A program made the translations under genes and the position numbers. A model generated the notes under the pieces. It saw only the letters and a list, made by a program, of their open reading frames with translations. It searched no databases and was not told the DNA's origin. A stretch of DNA of 64,000 nucleotides from a virus. Positions 26,105 to 35,148 of the stretch are shown in pieces (within the stretch, counting starts at the first letter, position 1; each line of letters starts with the position of its first letter). The stretch covers positions 32,971 through 96,970 of the IMG/VR virus record IMGVR_UViG_3300048777_000091; one strand, given 5' to 3'.

Positions 26105-27925
26105 TTACCGAGAGGCGCTGGTTGTTACGTTCGAAGAATTCAAATTGGGATAGGGAGACATTACGCGGCCATCGGTTGGGCGGGGGGCAACAGTGATCCC
26201 CTTCTCCTGCGCCTGTTGAATTACTTTCCGAAGAGCAGCTTCTCGGGACATGGGGGTCTTAGCTATCAATTGATCGGCGGCTTCCGTGGCTCTTATCCAA
26301 GGCATCGGAGTTTTGGAATCCCGCAGCGCGGCTTGTTGGTCCTCTGGTTTGAGATTAGAAGACGTGATATACCTGTAAGCGTCCGGGGTTCCTGGCTGAA
26401 TTTTATCATCCTGTTGCATCTTACCCAAGAGCAGGGATGAAGGCGCATCGGGCGGAGGTGGCGGGTTAACTATGTCTTCTTTCTTCTTCTTGGTTCCGGG
26501 ATGTAGCTCGTGGTACTTGTCCACGACAGCTTTCCAACCGTCGTCCATTTGCGTCTGAAGAGCTTTGTAATTTGGGTCTGTTGGTTGCAATTCTTTCTGT
26601 TGCTTCAAAAGCTCGTCGTTCTGTGCCTTAGTTAGGTCGAACAAGTCCTTGTATTCCCTCTCCCCCTGCTCTCTGCTTGCGTTAGTATTCGCACGGTTCA
26701 TATTTTGTTGCGCTCTAAATTGATTTCCCAACCCAATAACTCGGTCAAGAGACATGTTGACAGTGCCTTCGGGATTCGGGAACACCGTTTCTCCCGCGAG
26801 TTTGTTTACCTGCGCCTTGTCCATAGGGAACAACTTAGTCATAGAATCTACCGGAACGTCGTAAATTCGAACGTTGGTATTCGCGGTCTTGTCCATTGGC
26901 TTGCCCGTGGTTTGATCCGTCCAAGCGTTTTGGTCTGGGTCCCATTTCTCTTGGTCCCCAGTAATCGTGTCCACGAAAATGCGATGTGAGTTTTGTTCTG
27001 TCGGATCATTATCCGGGTGTAGCGCAGCCCCTTTAGTCTCCACGACTTTGTCTCGAAGAGCATAGAAATTCATAATCGGGGGCAAGTCTTTAGGGTCTTG
27101 GGCCCCCCGCGCCTCTAGCGTGTCCATTATGACTCTTGTCGAATCATTGATCTTGTCAATACGACCCTGATCCTCAAAGTCCATTGTGTGCTGGGACTCT
27201 ATGATGTTGTGCTGATACATTTTTATTTGGGCTTGTGACACCAGCTTTTGTTGGTAAGCAGTATCAGCCTTCTGTGCATCTTCAGTCGCCTGCCGCTGGT
27301 TCTGCCATTGTTCTTGTGCTTGGTCGTGGGCCCGCGCTCTTGCTTTGTCTTGCATTTCGGTTGCGGCGTTCCAGCCCATACCAGCACCAGCAACACCGTG
27401 CCCCGCTCCGGAGGCGGCCCCGGCCAAAACCCCGGCCAGGAGATTGCGGAAGAAGAAGCCAGGAGAGTTTTGTTTTGGCTGATTGACCGGAGCCCCTGTA
27501 GGATTTCCATCCGCGTCTACCGGCTGAACATATTGGTCGCTCTTGCCTTCGATGGCTTGCATGATCTTTGAATGAAGAAAACCGTGCTGCACGACGGGGT
27601 CCGATAGAGTGGTATGAAACGGCTTTCCAACATCGGACATCGGCACAAACCCGACGGTCTTCCGAACAGCAGGAGCCGCCCCCTCAGCAGGGGTTCCGCC
27701 TGCCCTCGAAGCGGGGGCCGTCGTGGTTTGAGCCGGAGCTTGAGTAGGCGCAGGAGTTCCCGGGGTCGTGTTCGCCGCCGCAGCGGGGGGAACAGAAGAC
27801 ACGGTAGGCGGCACCTGGGCTGCTGCGGCGTCCCCGTTAGGCGACGGGGAAAAGCCCGACATATTGGAAGTTGCTGCGGGGGAGGGGGTTGCCATTGCGT
27901 TTGGGGAGTCGGTTGGTCCTGGCAT
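26105..27925 (-). CDS. Ala/Pro-rich internal virion protein candidate, 606 aa
   Basis: Residues 1-90 are a low-complexity Ala/Pro/Thr region. About 155-185 is a Gly/Ala-rich hydrophobic segment (NLLAGVLAGAASGAG) able to cross a membrane, and the rest is mostly helical with Gln/Asp-rich coiled-coil stretches. It lies between the giant polyvalent gene and another small virion gene, as expected for ejection proteins. TAATG overlap with the gene at 27925-28320. No catalytic motif seen. Confidence 0.6.
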   Translation of the reverse strand: MPGPTDSPNAMATPSPAATSNMSGFSPSPNGDAAAAQVPPTVSSVPPAAAANTTPGTPAPTQAPAQTTTAPASRAGGTPAEGAAPAVRKTVGFVPMSDVGKPFHTTLSDPVVQHGFLHSKIMQAIEGKSDQYVQPVDADGNPTGAPVNQPKQNSPGFFFRNLLAGVLAGAASGAGHGVAGAGMGWNAATEMQDKARARAHDQAQEQWQNQRQATEDAQKADTAYQQKLVSQAQIKMYQHNIIESQHTMDFEDQGRIDKINDSTRVIMDTLEARGAQDPKDLPPIMNFYALRDKVVETKGAALHPDNDPTEQNSHRIFVDTITGDQEKWDPDQNAWTDQTTGKPMDKTANTNVRIYDVPVDSMTKLFPMDKAQVNKLAGETVFPNPEGTVNMSLDRVIGLGNQFRAQQNMNRANTNASREQGEREYKDLFDLTKAQNDELLKQQKELQPTDPNYKALQTQMDDGWKAVVDKYHELHPGTKKKKEDIVNPPPPPDAPSSLLLGKMQQDDKIQPGTPDAYRYITSSNLKPEDQQAALRDSKTPMPWIRATEAADQLIAKTPMSREAALRKVIQQAQEKGITVAPRPTDGRVMSPYPNLNSSNVTTSASR

Positions 27926-28320
27926 TATTTGTTCTCCAAGAAGTAGCTAAGTGGTGTGGTCCGGGAAATGGACGTGTCTTTCAGGGCCCTCTTCAGGAAC
28001 TTCAAAATCTGATCTTGTCCAAGTTTTTCATTGAATCCCAAGACCCTCATAAGGTTTTCGAGTTTGTCGTCCTTTTTAATACCGGCGCGAGACTCCCCTT
28101 TGATCTTGATCTCCAGGTCAAAGCAAGAAGCACGATACCCGGCGAGCCACGACGTAAACAACCTCATGCCTTTTTCATCTATCGAGTTTTTGCCCGGGCG
28201 ACTGAAGTTCAAGACTCCAATTGGATTACGAGCCTGGTAGAGGTCTCCATCGGGGTTTGTGGTTGCCCCTTTGAGGTGCGCCAAAGCATCAACTAGGGCT
28301 TCTACGCGATTAACGGACAT
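27925..28320 (-). CDS. Conserved-type virion-associated protein, 131 aa
   Basis: The compact sequence includes NPIGVLNFSRPGKNSIDEKG, SWLAGYRASCFDLEIKIKGE and FLKRALKD. It reads like a small protein I associate with internal virion gene clusters of podoviruses, but I cannot name its function. GAGAAGG precedes the ATG. A 15-bp repeat variant (27959-27973) lies near the 3' end. Confidence 0.6.
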   Translation of the reverse strand: MSVNRVEALVDALAHLKGATTNPDGDLYQARNPIGVLNFSRPGKNSIDEKGMRLFTSWLAGYRASCFDLEIKIKGESRAGIKKDDKLENLMRVLGFNEKLGQDQILKFLKRALKDTSISRTTPLSYFLENK

Positions 28321-28374
28321 GGCGTACCTTCTCTCTGTGCTTTTGCTTTTGCGAGTAAGTATTCAAACATCAGG

Positions 28375-29088
28375 CTATCCTCCCGACATCACTTTAGCGG
28401 CCCCGCCCATAGCTCCGGTAGCCAGACCCATGATGTTGTTCATCTCTTCTTGGTTGGCAGCCTGAACGGCGTTGGCCTCGGAGTTGGCGGAGTTGCTCAT
28501 GCCCGTGGCGGCGTTGGCCATACCCGTAGCGTTTTGCTGACCGGCCACACTTAGTTCTCCGGATAAGGCGTTGTTGTAGTTCTGATAGCCTTGGTTGTAG
28601 CTGGCTTGCAGGTTTTGGGTCAGGCCGGATTGGGTTTCGTTTGCGGCGGCGGTTGCGAGGGTGGCCGCTTGCTGCGAAGCTACGCCGGAGGGCAGCATGG
28701 AGTTTCCTCCACCTTGGGCGGCTTGGTTTTCTTGCAGAGTCTTTTTCGCCGAGGCGTACTGCTGTCCAGTATTCTGAATCACCGAGGAGTTCAGGGTGTT
28801 CATTTCCTGCGTGTTGTAGCCCTGCTGGTTCGAACCCGCAGCGATTACAGAAGCGAACGTCGTGTTCAAAGACCCCAGGATGCTTTGGTTCGCCGCAAAC
28901 TGTGTGTTTACGTCGTCAAGATAAGTCTTTTGCGCGGCAAGCTCGGCGTCCTGAGCTTGTGTTTGGGCTGCCGAAGCACCTTTCAGGAGAGCAAAGGGGC
29001 CCGTCCGGGTAATGGACTTTTCATAGAGCAGGATATAGCGGGATTGGCGCTCGCTCCAAACATAGACTGCTTTTGTAGTGACCTTCAT
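28375..29088 (-). CDS. Internal virion protein candidate, 237 aa, Ala/Gln/Asn-rich
   Basis: The first 40 residues are ordered (VYVWSERQSRYILLYEK). The rest is a long Ala/Gln/Asn-rich helical region with coiled-coil character, ending in a short Gly/Ala-rich, weakly hydrophobic tail. Such proteins often belong to the internal core or DNA-ejection apparatus of podoviruses. A 15-bp repeat (29003-29017) is present. Confidence 0.6.
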   Translation of the reverse strand: MKVTTKAVYVWSERQSRYILLYEKSITRTGPFALLKGASAAQTQAQDAELAAQKTYLDDVNTQFAANQSILGSLNTTFASVIAAGSNQQGYNTQEMNTLNSSVIQNTGQQYASAKKTLQENQAAQGGGNSMLPSGVASQQAATLATAAANETQSGLTQNLQASYNQGYQNYNNALSGELSVAGQQNATGMANAATGMSNSANSEANAVQAANQEEMNNIMGLATGAMGGAAKVMSGG

Positions 29089-29499
29089 TTAGCCCTCTAA
29101 TTCTCTGATCTTAACGCGGTAAACGGACCAAGGCAGCTTCTCAAAGACTTCCTGGTTCGTTGTCATGTGGTTCGTTCCGTCCTGTGTCCCCAGGAAATAA
29201 ATCTCACCCACGCCCTTGAGGTGGGCTTGCGTAACCGTCTCCTGAAATAATTCTTTCATCGCGGTTGCAATTTGAAGCTTGGTGGCTCCCGGGCGGGCGG
29301 CGAAGCTGTCCATTATGAACGCTTGCTGAATCGGTTGGTAGGCCAAGGCCCCGTCTTTGTCGTAGGCGCAGAGCACGAACGTAGACGGGTATTTGACAAC
29401 CTCCGGGTCGAACTCGTTGTCCGGGGTCTCCAGGGACCAGTCTACAAATTTCTTCGTATCGTCAGGTTTTGCAGGCCGCACGAAAACAAGATTGTGCAT
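29089..29499 (-). CDS. Possible GNAT-fold protein, 136 aa
   Basis: ATG at 29499 is chosen because AAGGAG lies directly upstream, while an upstream in-frame start lacks one. The order of segments (VRPAKPDDTKKFVDW ... STFVLCAYDKDGALAYQP ... LQIATAMKELFQETVTQAHLKGVGEIYF) resembles small GNAT-like proteins found beside internal virion genes. The acetyl-CoA loop is not clear, so catalysis is doubtful. Confidence 0.5.
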   Translation of the reverse strand: MHNLVFVRPAKPDDTKKFVDWSLETPDNEFDPEVVKYPSTFVLCAYDKDGALAYQPIQQAFIMDSFAARPGATKLQIATAMKELFQETVTQAHLKGVGEIYFLGTQDGTNHMTTNQEVFEKLPWSVYRVKIRELEG

Positions 29500-29513
29500 T
29501 GTTTCTCCTTTAA

Positions 29514-29900
29514 CTATTTCCAAAAATGCCCTACGGCGTACATTATGGCGGCTAAGAACAAGGGCCAAAACTTTTCCAGCAAGCTCTTCTCACCGGACGA
29601 AGAGTCACGACTTGCCCGCAGGTCGTCTATCTCCTCGCAAAGCCGCTGATGCTCCCGGTCGTACACCTCTCGCTTGACAAAGTCCGCCCGGTCTTCGGCG
29701 AGTTGTTCCTTTGTCCTGTTTAGGTGTACCAAGTGAATATCAGTTGCTGCCTTCGCCAAATCAAGAGCTTTGGCTTCCAGCCGATGGGTCTCCGGGTGCT
29801 GATCCTGCCACTTCTCAACCACCGCCAGGCGAACAAAGATCGACGGAAGAGCGGCGTGAACCTTCTCGAATTCTTTTGAAAGGTGATCTATGTCGGTCAT
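29514..29900 (-). CDS. Coiled-coil protein with C-terminal membrane anchor, 128 aa
   Basis: Residues 1-95 are charged and helical. Residues about 105-127 (LLEKFWPLFLAAIMYAVGHFW) form one membrane segment. Next to a gene of opposite layout (membrane segment first, coiled coil after), it may belong to a lysis or envelope complex. No named family. Confidence 0.55.
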   Translation of the reverse strand: MTDIDHLSKEFEKVHAALPSIFVRLAVVEKWQDQHPETHRLEAKALDLAKAATDIHLVHLNRTKEQLAEDRADFVKREVYDREHQRLCEEIDDLRASRDSSSGEKSLLEKFWPLFLAAIMYAVGHFWK

Positions 29901-30269
29901 CTACGGCATCCTTGAGAGTAAGATGTTGATGCTGTCGCTTAAACGAGAAAACCCGTCTCGTAGGTCTTCTCGCAAGCCGTATAAAGCGTCGTTGGTCTTG
30001 TCCAGCTTATCGTTGGTCTTTTCCTGCTCGGCTTGAATGTGCGCTAAATGGTTGTCTTTGATTTGGACAAGGTCGCCGCTGGCGGTATCAAGCTTATCCC
30101 CGTATTTTTCAAACTTACGGGCGACAGAATACAGCCGCTGAAGAAATAGCAGGAGCGCAGCCCAGCCCGCAACATACTGCCAGTTTTGAGAGAGCCACAC
30201 ACCGGGGTTCCAAGGAGAATTAAACATTTGTCGGCCTAAAGCAAGGGATGAGTCTCTAACGTAGTCCAT
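29901..30269 (-). CDS. Membrane-anchored coiled-coil protein, 122 aa
   Basis: One hydrophobic segment near residues 28-46 (QYVAGWAALLLFLQRLYSV) is followed by a long coiled coil with regular Asp/Lys/Leu spacing. The layout resembles holin-like or spanin-like accessory proteins. It starts next to an exact 15-bp repeat (30264-30278). Confidence 0.55.
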   Translation of the reverse strand: MDYVRDSSLALGRQMFNSPWNPGVWLSQNWQYVAGWAALLLFLQRLYSVARKFEKYGDKLDTASGDLVQIKDNHLAHIQAEQEKTNDKLDKTNDALYGLREDLRDGFSRLSDSINILLSRMP

Positions 30270-30277
30270 TATCCGGA

Positions 30278-30781
30278 CTAATTTACTGCAATAATGCTGA
30301 AAGTCCCCCCGGCGGTTGCGGGGTGTGTCACGGTAATCTGCCCGTTGTTGGACTTCCCCGAAATATATACACCCGTCATGGCAGCGGCTGTCGCGTTGGT
30401 CGGGGTGAGCGTTACCGAACTGTTGGAAGTCACCCCCACGATTGTGACTATGTCCGAAGTTGAAGCTGTAGTAGTTAGCGTGCCAGTTAAAGACTTAGCC
30501 GGAGCGAGTGCCGGGGCTAACGTCGGAACAACAGCAGCGGGACTAGCAGTTAAAGCAGCGGCGGGGGTAAGCCTGTACTGCGGAATTTGCCCTCCGGTCT
30601 GATATTGACGAAGGCCATCAGGCGTTGAAGCCGTGGGCATGATCGGCAAGGGGCAGCGCAGAATCGGGCTCACTCCCGAGGTGGGCAAAGGAGGATGTGG
30701 TAGACTCCGGGGGGGAATTGGTCCTGCCCCCACAGCACCGGAGCGTGGTTCGGAATCGAGTCTGGAGGCTATGCTTGGCAT
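30278..30781 (-). CDS. Structural protein with Thr/Ser-rich beta domain, 167 aa
   Basis: ATG 30781 overlaps the stop of the large tail gene (TAATG); an internal ATG at 30643 is an alternative start. The C-terminal 85 residues (TTTASTSDIVTIVGVTSNS ... YISGKSNNGQITVTHPATAGGTFSI) are related to the C-terminal domain of the gene at 38122-38637. Both probably form a virion surface or decoration domain. Confidence 0.6.
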   Translation of the reverse strand: MPSIASRLDSEPRSGAVGAGPIPPRSLPHPPLPTSGVSPILRCPLPIMPTASTPDGLRQYQTGGQIPQYRLTPAAALTASPAAVVPTLAPALAPAKSLTGTLTTTASTSDIVTIVGVTSNSSVTLTPTNATAAAMTGVYISGKSNNGQITVTHPATAGGTFSIIAVN

Positions 30782-33700
30782 TACAATTCCTGTTCCCAGT
30801 CCCCGAACAAGGACAAGCTAAGTAGCTCATTCTTAACCACATCAGACCCAAAATTGACTTGTACCTGAAGGTGACGGCAGAGCGCGGGTTCTTCAGTTTG
30901 AGACAGCCAGAATCTTTGTGCTTCTACCGAGAGACTGGGAGACAACTGCGGGGGGTCTGTTGTGTAGACCGTCAGGGGTTCGAAATACCCGGAGGACACA
31001 GGAGCTATCTCGTCCAACTGTACAGCCAGAGTAAGGGGGGTTCCGACCTTGACCGAGTCCGTGGTGAAAAATGCGGTGTGTGCAGTTTGGCCGGGCTGTG
31101 CCAAAACCAAACTGCCCAATATGGCCCAGGCCGGGTAAGGAGCCCCGTCGTCCTCGTAAACAGCGGAATCCCGCTTCAGAATGGGTCCGCCTGCGGCTGG
31201 GGGGCCTATCAGAAGGGCATGAACCCCAGAAGAAGTCTCGACGGACTGCACCGCCGAAAAACCGGAAACGATTTGAGCTTTAGGGCTCCACACAGTTCCG
31301 GTCTCGGGCGAGGGGGTGGGACACATCCTCCACCACGTATCGGCATAATCGGAGACGTACAGACCTTTGTCCGCCGACCCCGAAACGTGCCAAGTCAACT
31401 GAGTTTGCAGAGCGGTAAAGGTTGAGGTCGGGAACTGATCTCCAATTGGAAAGCCGATTTCGGACAGACCCGAACTGGGGTCCAGGGTTAAAATCTGATT
31501 GTCCGAGGAATACAGGAACACGATGCTTCCGTTGACGGCAAAAGCGTCGTAGGAAGACAGCCCGATCCCGGTCATAAATGGAGTAGAGAAAAAGGAGCTA
31601 GACGAAGTCCCAAGCCCCTGAATGAGGTAGATGTCTGCTGTTGTGAAGACATACAAACCACTCGTGGTGGGGAACATCCGAATTACTGTGTCGGGGAAGA
31701 CAAAGACATTGGCCGGAGGCCAAGCTTCATTTCCGCTCCCAACCAAAGCATCAGGACCGGCGGAGAAATAAACAGAGGTATTGACCGCGCCCCAGATTCT
31801 TCCCAAGTGATAAACCAAGGCGGATATTCCAACAGGCGGAGGGTCGTTCGAGTTGTCTACCGGAGCTTCAATAAGTTCGTCTAGGTTCGTGTCCGCTGTT
31901 GTGTCCGTGTAAATCCAGGTTTTTCCCCCGCCGGGGTTTGGAATTTCATCCAAGTAAAAGAGAGTGGAACCCCCTTGAACTGTGCGCCAAATGTAGATTT
32001 CATTAACCTGCGGGTCGGCTGATCCTAAACCCTGCACCACGGCGAGGTTTCCAGCAGATACAACTATCGGAGCACTTTGAGGATCAGAAGTGCTGACTGT
32101 GTCCGTCAAAGTGTTGACGTAGCTGAAGGCATATATCCACGCGCCCGTGTTGGCGGCTGTATACGGTCCGGTGTTTAGCCAAGTTTGCGTGTTATCATAA
32201 GTATAAGCTCCTGTGGTTGTGCTCCATCCTCCGGTAGGAACTGCCCCCGCTCCAGTTTCTCCGAACGCTTGTACTTGCTGTAAATTTCCGTTGGAGTCAA
32301 GAATCTGTGTAGCCAAACTTAGATTTTGACTAGCTCCCGGCCAGGTGGAAGAGGAAGCTCCCCGGTTAGTCCAGGACACCCCCGTGGTCTCGGTTACGGT
32401 TGTGCCGAGCCCATTAGTCCACTGCGGAGCCGAAGTCCCAGTTGTTCCCGCAACAGTGCATTGGAAAACACCCTCGGCGCTAACAAGCTGTTGGACATTG
32501 ACTGTGGTGTAGGAGTAGTGGCCCGGGATCGACCCATTAGCCGGAATCCATGTTGTTACAGTTTGCGGGACAGTGATGTAATAAAAGATGAGAGCTTCTA
32601 TTACGTCCCCAACTGTGTAGGGAGTTGCGGCGACCCAAGCGGGGGTGCCAAGGCAAGTCCATTGTGCTGGGGTGGCTGGGGACCCGTGGTTGTCAATAGT
32701 AACGTGTCCTGTGTGTGTGTCCCAAGTAGGAGCCGAAGTCCCAGTTGTTCCGGCAGAAGTTAGCTGAAACAGATAGAGATTGCTCCCGACCGTGACTTCA
32801 ATAACGAACGACGGAGCGTACCATGTGTTCTGTGCCCAGGATGAAGACAACGGAGCGGGAGCCTGTGTTACGAGAGGCGCGGAAACCGGAGTTGCTATTC
32901 CCCAATTCTCGGTCTGAAGCCCCGCGTTTTCCCACTGAGCCCCGCCATCTTGTGTTATTGCTCCAAACGTAGTGGCCCAGGTGGGTTGAGATGGTCCGGC
33001 TCCGCTCACTCCTGTTCCTGTGGTGGCGGTTCCGGTTTCTGCACGAGTACTTTGCGTCAGGGCGGAAGCGAATTGGACCTGTTGTCCGTTCACAACAGAA
33101 GTAACAGTTTGAGTAGTGCCGTTGAGAGCGGGAACCGAGGTTAGCCCGGTCAAATATAGCTTTGTACCAACAGGAATGGACAACTGAGTCGAAGGATCGA
33201 AAAACAGCGTGGCCGTGCCCGACCCAATCGAAATGTTGGTGATGGTCGCTGTCTGGCTGCCAATAACAACTTGTAGGTATCCGTTCGAGTCTACAATGAA
33301 GTTGCCTTGGTCATAGGAAGTCGAAGCCGTCCAGGACAGCAGGCTTCCGACAATCTTTTGCACATCCACGCCGTCCGAAAAATACAGCGTGTTGCCCACA
33401 CTCAGGAACGAGGATTTTCCAGCCCCCGCAGATTTAGTAAAGACCGGAGTTGGGCTCGCGTTTCCCGAGCCTGCGGGCGGAACATCGTAGACAGCATTCG
33501 CCGTATCCGCCAGAACTTTTATCTTCTCGGTATTGGAATTGAATAAGTGCCAGGAGTACCAGCGGTCAACGGCGGGGAAGGTGTCGGGAGTTCCTGTCTG
33601 ATAGGGAGACGATCCTGGGCGACGGACAAGAGTTAGCTTGGTGCTGATCTCGGTGTTTAGGCCGTCGATCAGACATTCGGTTCTCTCGCCATAGAACTCA

Positions 33701-33837
33701 GCCTCAATATGCGCGGCGTTAGAACGAAGTGGGTTTCTTTGAGTTACGATACCGTCATAGAAGGAGTTGTTCCAGAGAACTCCGAACTTCGGCGGGCGGC
33801 TAGGCTGTGATCCCTTTTTCGCTAACTCGTTTGGCAC
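30781..33837 (-). CDS. Large tail protein, nozzle/tail-tube B-like, 1018 aa
   Basis: GTG start at 33837 with CGGAG upstream. The N-terminus (GVLWNNSFYDGIVTQRNPLR) and the later TDTVSTSDPQSAPIVVSAG ... IYIWRTVQGGSTLFYLDEI with NDPPPVG look like phage tail-tube or nozzle proteins. The middle holds several beta repeats (AGTTGTSAPTWDTHTG, AGTTGTSAPQWTNG, QPTWATTFGAITQDGGAQW) resembling carbohydrate-binding or Ig-like inserts. It lies between adaptor-like and internal virion genes, which fits a short tail nozzle. Confidence 0.65.
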   Translation of the reverse strand: MPNELAKKGSQPSRPPKFGVLWNNSFYDGIVTQRNPLRSNAAHIEAEFYGERTECLIDGLNTEISTKLTLVRRPGSSPYQTGTPDTFPAVDRWYSWHLFNSNTEKIKVLADTANAVYDVPPAGSGNASPTPVFTKSAGAGKSSFLSVGNTLYFSDGVDVQKIVGSLLSWTASTSYDQGNFIVDSNGYLQVVIGSQTATITNISIGSGTATLFFDPSTQLSIPVGTKLYLTGLTSVPALNGTTQTVTSVVNGQQVQFASALTQSTRAETGTATTGTGVSGAGPSQPTWATTFGAITQDGGAQWENAGLQTENWGIATPVSAPLVTQAPAPLSSSWAQNTWYAPSFVIEVTVGSNLYLFQLTSAGTTGTSAPTWDTHTGHVTIDNHGSPATPAQWTCLGTPAWVAATPYTVGDVIEALIFYYITVPQTVTTWIPANGSIPGHYSYTTVNVQQLVSAEGVFQCTVAGTTGTSAPQWTNGLGTTVTETTGVSWTNRGASSSTWPGASQNLSLATQILDSNGNLQQVQAFGETGAGAVPTGGWSTTTGAYTYDNTQTWLNTGPYTAANTGAWIYAFSYVNTLTDTVSTSDPQSAPIVVSAGNLAVVQGLGSADPQVNEIYIWRTVQGGSTLFYLDEIPNPGGGKTWIYTDTTADTNLDELIEAPVDNSNDPPPVGISALVYHLGRIWGAVNTSVYFSAGPDALVGSGNEAWPPANVFVFPDTVIRMFPTTSGLYVFTTADIYLIQGLGTSSSSFFSTPFMTGIGLSSYDAFAVNGSIVFLYSSDNQILTLDPSSGLSEIGFPIGDQFPTSTFTALQTQLTWHVSGSADKGLYVSDYADTWWRMCPTPSPETGTVWSPKAQIVSGFSAVQSVETSSGVHALLIGPPAAGGPILKRDSAVYEDDGAPYPAWAILGSLVLAQPGQTAHTAFFTTDSVKVGTPLTLAVQLDEIAPVSSGYFEPLTVYTTDPPQLSPSLSVEAQRFWLSQTEEPALCRHLQVQVNFGSDVVKNELLSLSLFGDWEQEL

Positions 33838-33853
33838 TAGAAGTCTCCGAAAA

Positions 33854-33907
33854 GTCCATTATCTGGACAGAAAAGTGTTGACAAAACTTGGGCGGGTGTG
33901 GTACAGT
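33854..33907 (+). promoter_or_regulatory. Predicted plus-strand promoter beside an exact 15-bp repeat
   Basis: The repeat (33854-33868) is followed at 33878 by a consensus -35 TTGACA, 18 bases, and TACAGT (33902-33907) preceded by GTGTGG. This is a good sigma70-like site, but it points right, against the leftward virion genes on both sides, into the antisense of the adaptor gene. It would make an antisense or short regulatory RNA. Pattern-based only. Confidence 0.4.
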
Positions 33908-33935
33908 AATCTTGGAGGACTTATCTTGAGAAGTA

Positions 33936-35030
33936 TCAGAAACCTACGCCCGGACAAGGTCCATAAGGCCAAGCCGCCCCAATGTTTTGAGGAGCGTTCA
34001 TCGCCCCATAGCCGCCGCCCATCAGGCTCTGCTCCGGTGTGAATCTGAAATCTTCTTGTTGACGATCTGCGGCGCGGAGGGCTTTTTGAAGAGTTTCGAG
34101 CCATTCGCCGTACATCTGCATTCCTTGTTGTAGATTGTTTTCTCTATAGAGGGCCGCCCGAACTCCAGCACGAAACAAATAAGACAGCTCAGCGGGAAGC
34201 GGCCAGATTGTCTGCTGCAAGGTATATAGTACGGGAGGCCGTACCTGGTATTGTACAACTGCCCACCACTCCAGCCCATTCAACGCGGGAACGGGGCTCA
34301 TTCTCAAGCACATCCCCAACGGATCGGCGACGGTCCACACAACCGTCCCATCCTGAATCATGGTCCCGGGCGTTGCGTTTGGGGGAGCGAAGGGTTGTGT
34401 GCTTCCCGAAATTCCATAGGGATAAAATCCGGGTGGGGTTAGGGTAGTTCCTGTGTAGCCGGGGGACTCGATGTTCAGCCCCAGATTGGTGGAGTCGATG
34501 TACAGGATGTTCCCGTTTATGTCCATGAATTGCTGAATGGGCGACCGGGGAAGTTGAGCCTGGCCATACCCGCAGCTATACGCAGTATTAGCCTGCCACA
34601 AGCCGAGAGAAGCAAGAGAATTGGGAATGAAGGAGATATTGAAGGGAACCGTCTGCGCGGCTGTCCAAGTCAAATCCCGGACAGTCTCCATCTCACGAAT
34701 TGGCTTCGGCGCTCCGTTGTTGTTGGATGTGGAGTTGTTGATGTCCACGACCCAAGCGTTTTCCAGCCAGCCTATGTCGGTAACTTGCGTGCAATAGTCC
34801 TGCTGTAAGCTCACGGTCAGAAATGGGGGAATGATTTTCCGGTTCCACTTCCAAGGCATGTTTTCTGCCAGAATCCGCGAAAGCACTTCATTGCAAATGG
34901 AAAGGAAAGGTTCTGTGGTGTAACCAGGAGCGCCGCCCAAGACGCTATAGAAATCCGGATTCGCCTTCATCTGCATAACGATGGTTTGCAACGTCGGGCT
35001 TGTGCTCTGGCTTCCTGACAATACTGTCAT
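33936..35030 (-). CDS. Adaptor / tail-tube A-like protein, 364 aa
   Basis: Helical N-terminal part (FLSICNEVLSRILAENMPWKWN), then a beta-rich insert, then a helical end (AELSYLFRAGVRAALYRENN). This alpha-insert-alpha layout is shared with the 39389-40327 protein and is typical of head-tail adaptor or tubular A proteins of short-tailed phages. The leader holds an exact 15-bp repeat (35040-35054) directly before the ribosome binding site. Confidence 0.6.
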   Translation of the reverse strand: MTVLSGSQSTSPTLQTIVMQMKANPDFYSVLGGAPGYTTEPFLSICNEVLSRILAENMPWKWNRKIIPPFLTVSLQQDYCTQVTDIGWLENAWVVDINNSTSNNNGAPKPIREMETVRDLTWTAAQTVPFNISFIPNSLASLGLWQANTAYSCGYGQAQLPRSPIQQFMDINGNILYIDSTNLGLNIESPGYTGTTLTPPGFYPYGISGSTQPFAPPNATPGTMIQDGTVVWTVADPLGMCLRMSPVPALNGLEWWAVVQYQVRPPVLYTLQQTIWPLPAELSYLFRAGVRAALYRENNLQQGMQMYGEWLETLQKALRAADRQQEDFRFTPEQSLMGGGYGAMNAPQNIGAAWPYGPCPGVGF

Positions 35031-35080
35031 ACTATCTCCGTCCGGTTAATGGACTTTTTGTGTCTGTGTTCGGATCGTTT

Positions 35081-35148
35081 CCGATTACTGGATATGCAGC
35101 GCGTCCGTGTTCTGATTTCATGCCCTAGTTTCCGTCGCAGTGATAGAA
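35081..35148. repeat. 68-bp repeat A, copy 1 (pairs with 58540-58607)
   Basis: It is identical to 58540-58607. It covers the last codons of tail spike 1 (FYHCDGN and stop) plus about 44 bases of downstream noncoding DNA, so the identity is not explained by protein conservation alone. Confidence 0.85.

Noticed and set aside
27122-29322. GTCCATTATGA-type half matches at 27122 and 29308 as motif copies
   Set aside because: Only one arm and part of the core are present. The second arm is missing, so they were not counted.
33767-34042. Plus-strand ORF behind the 33878 promoter
   Set aside because: It starts before the promoter and mirrors the adaptor and tail genes on the other strand; no ribosome binding site supports it.
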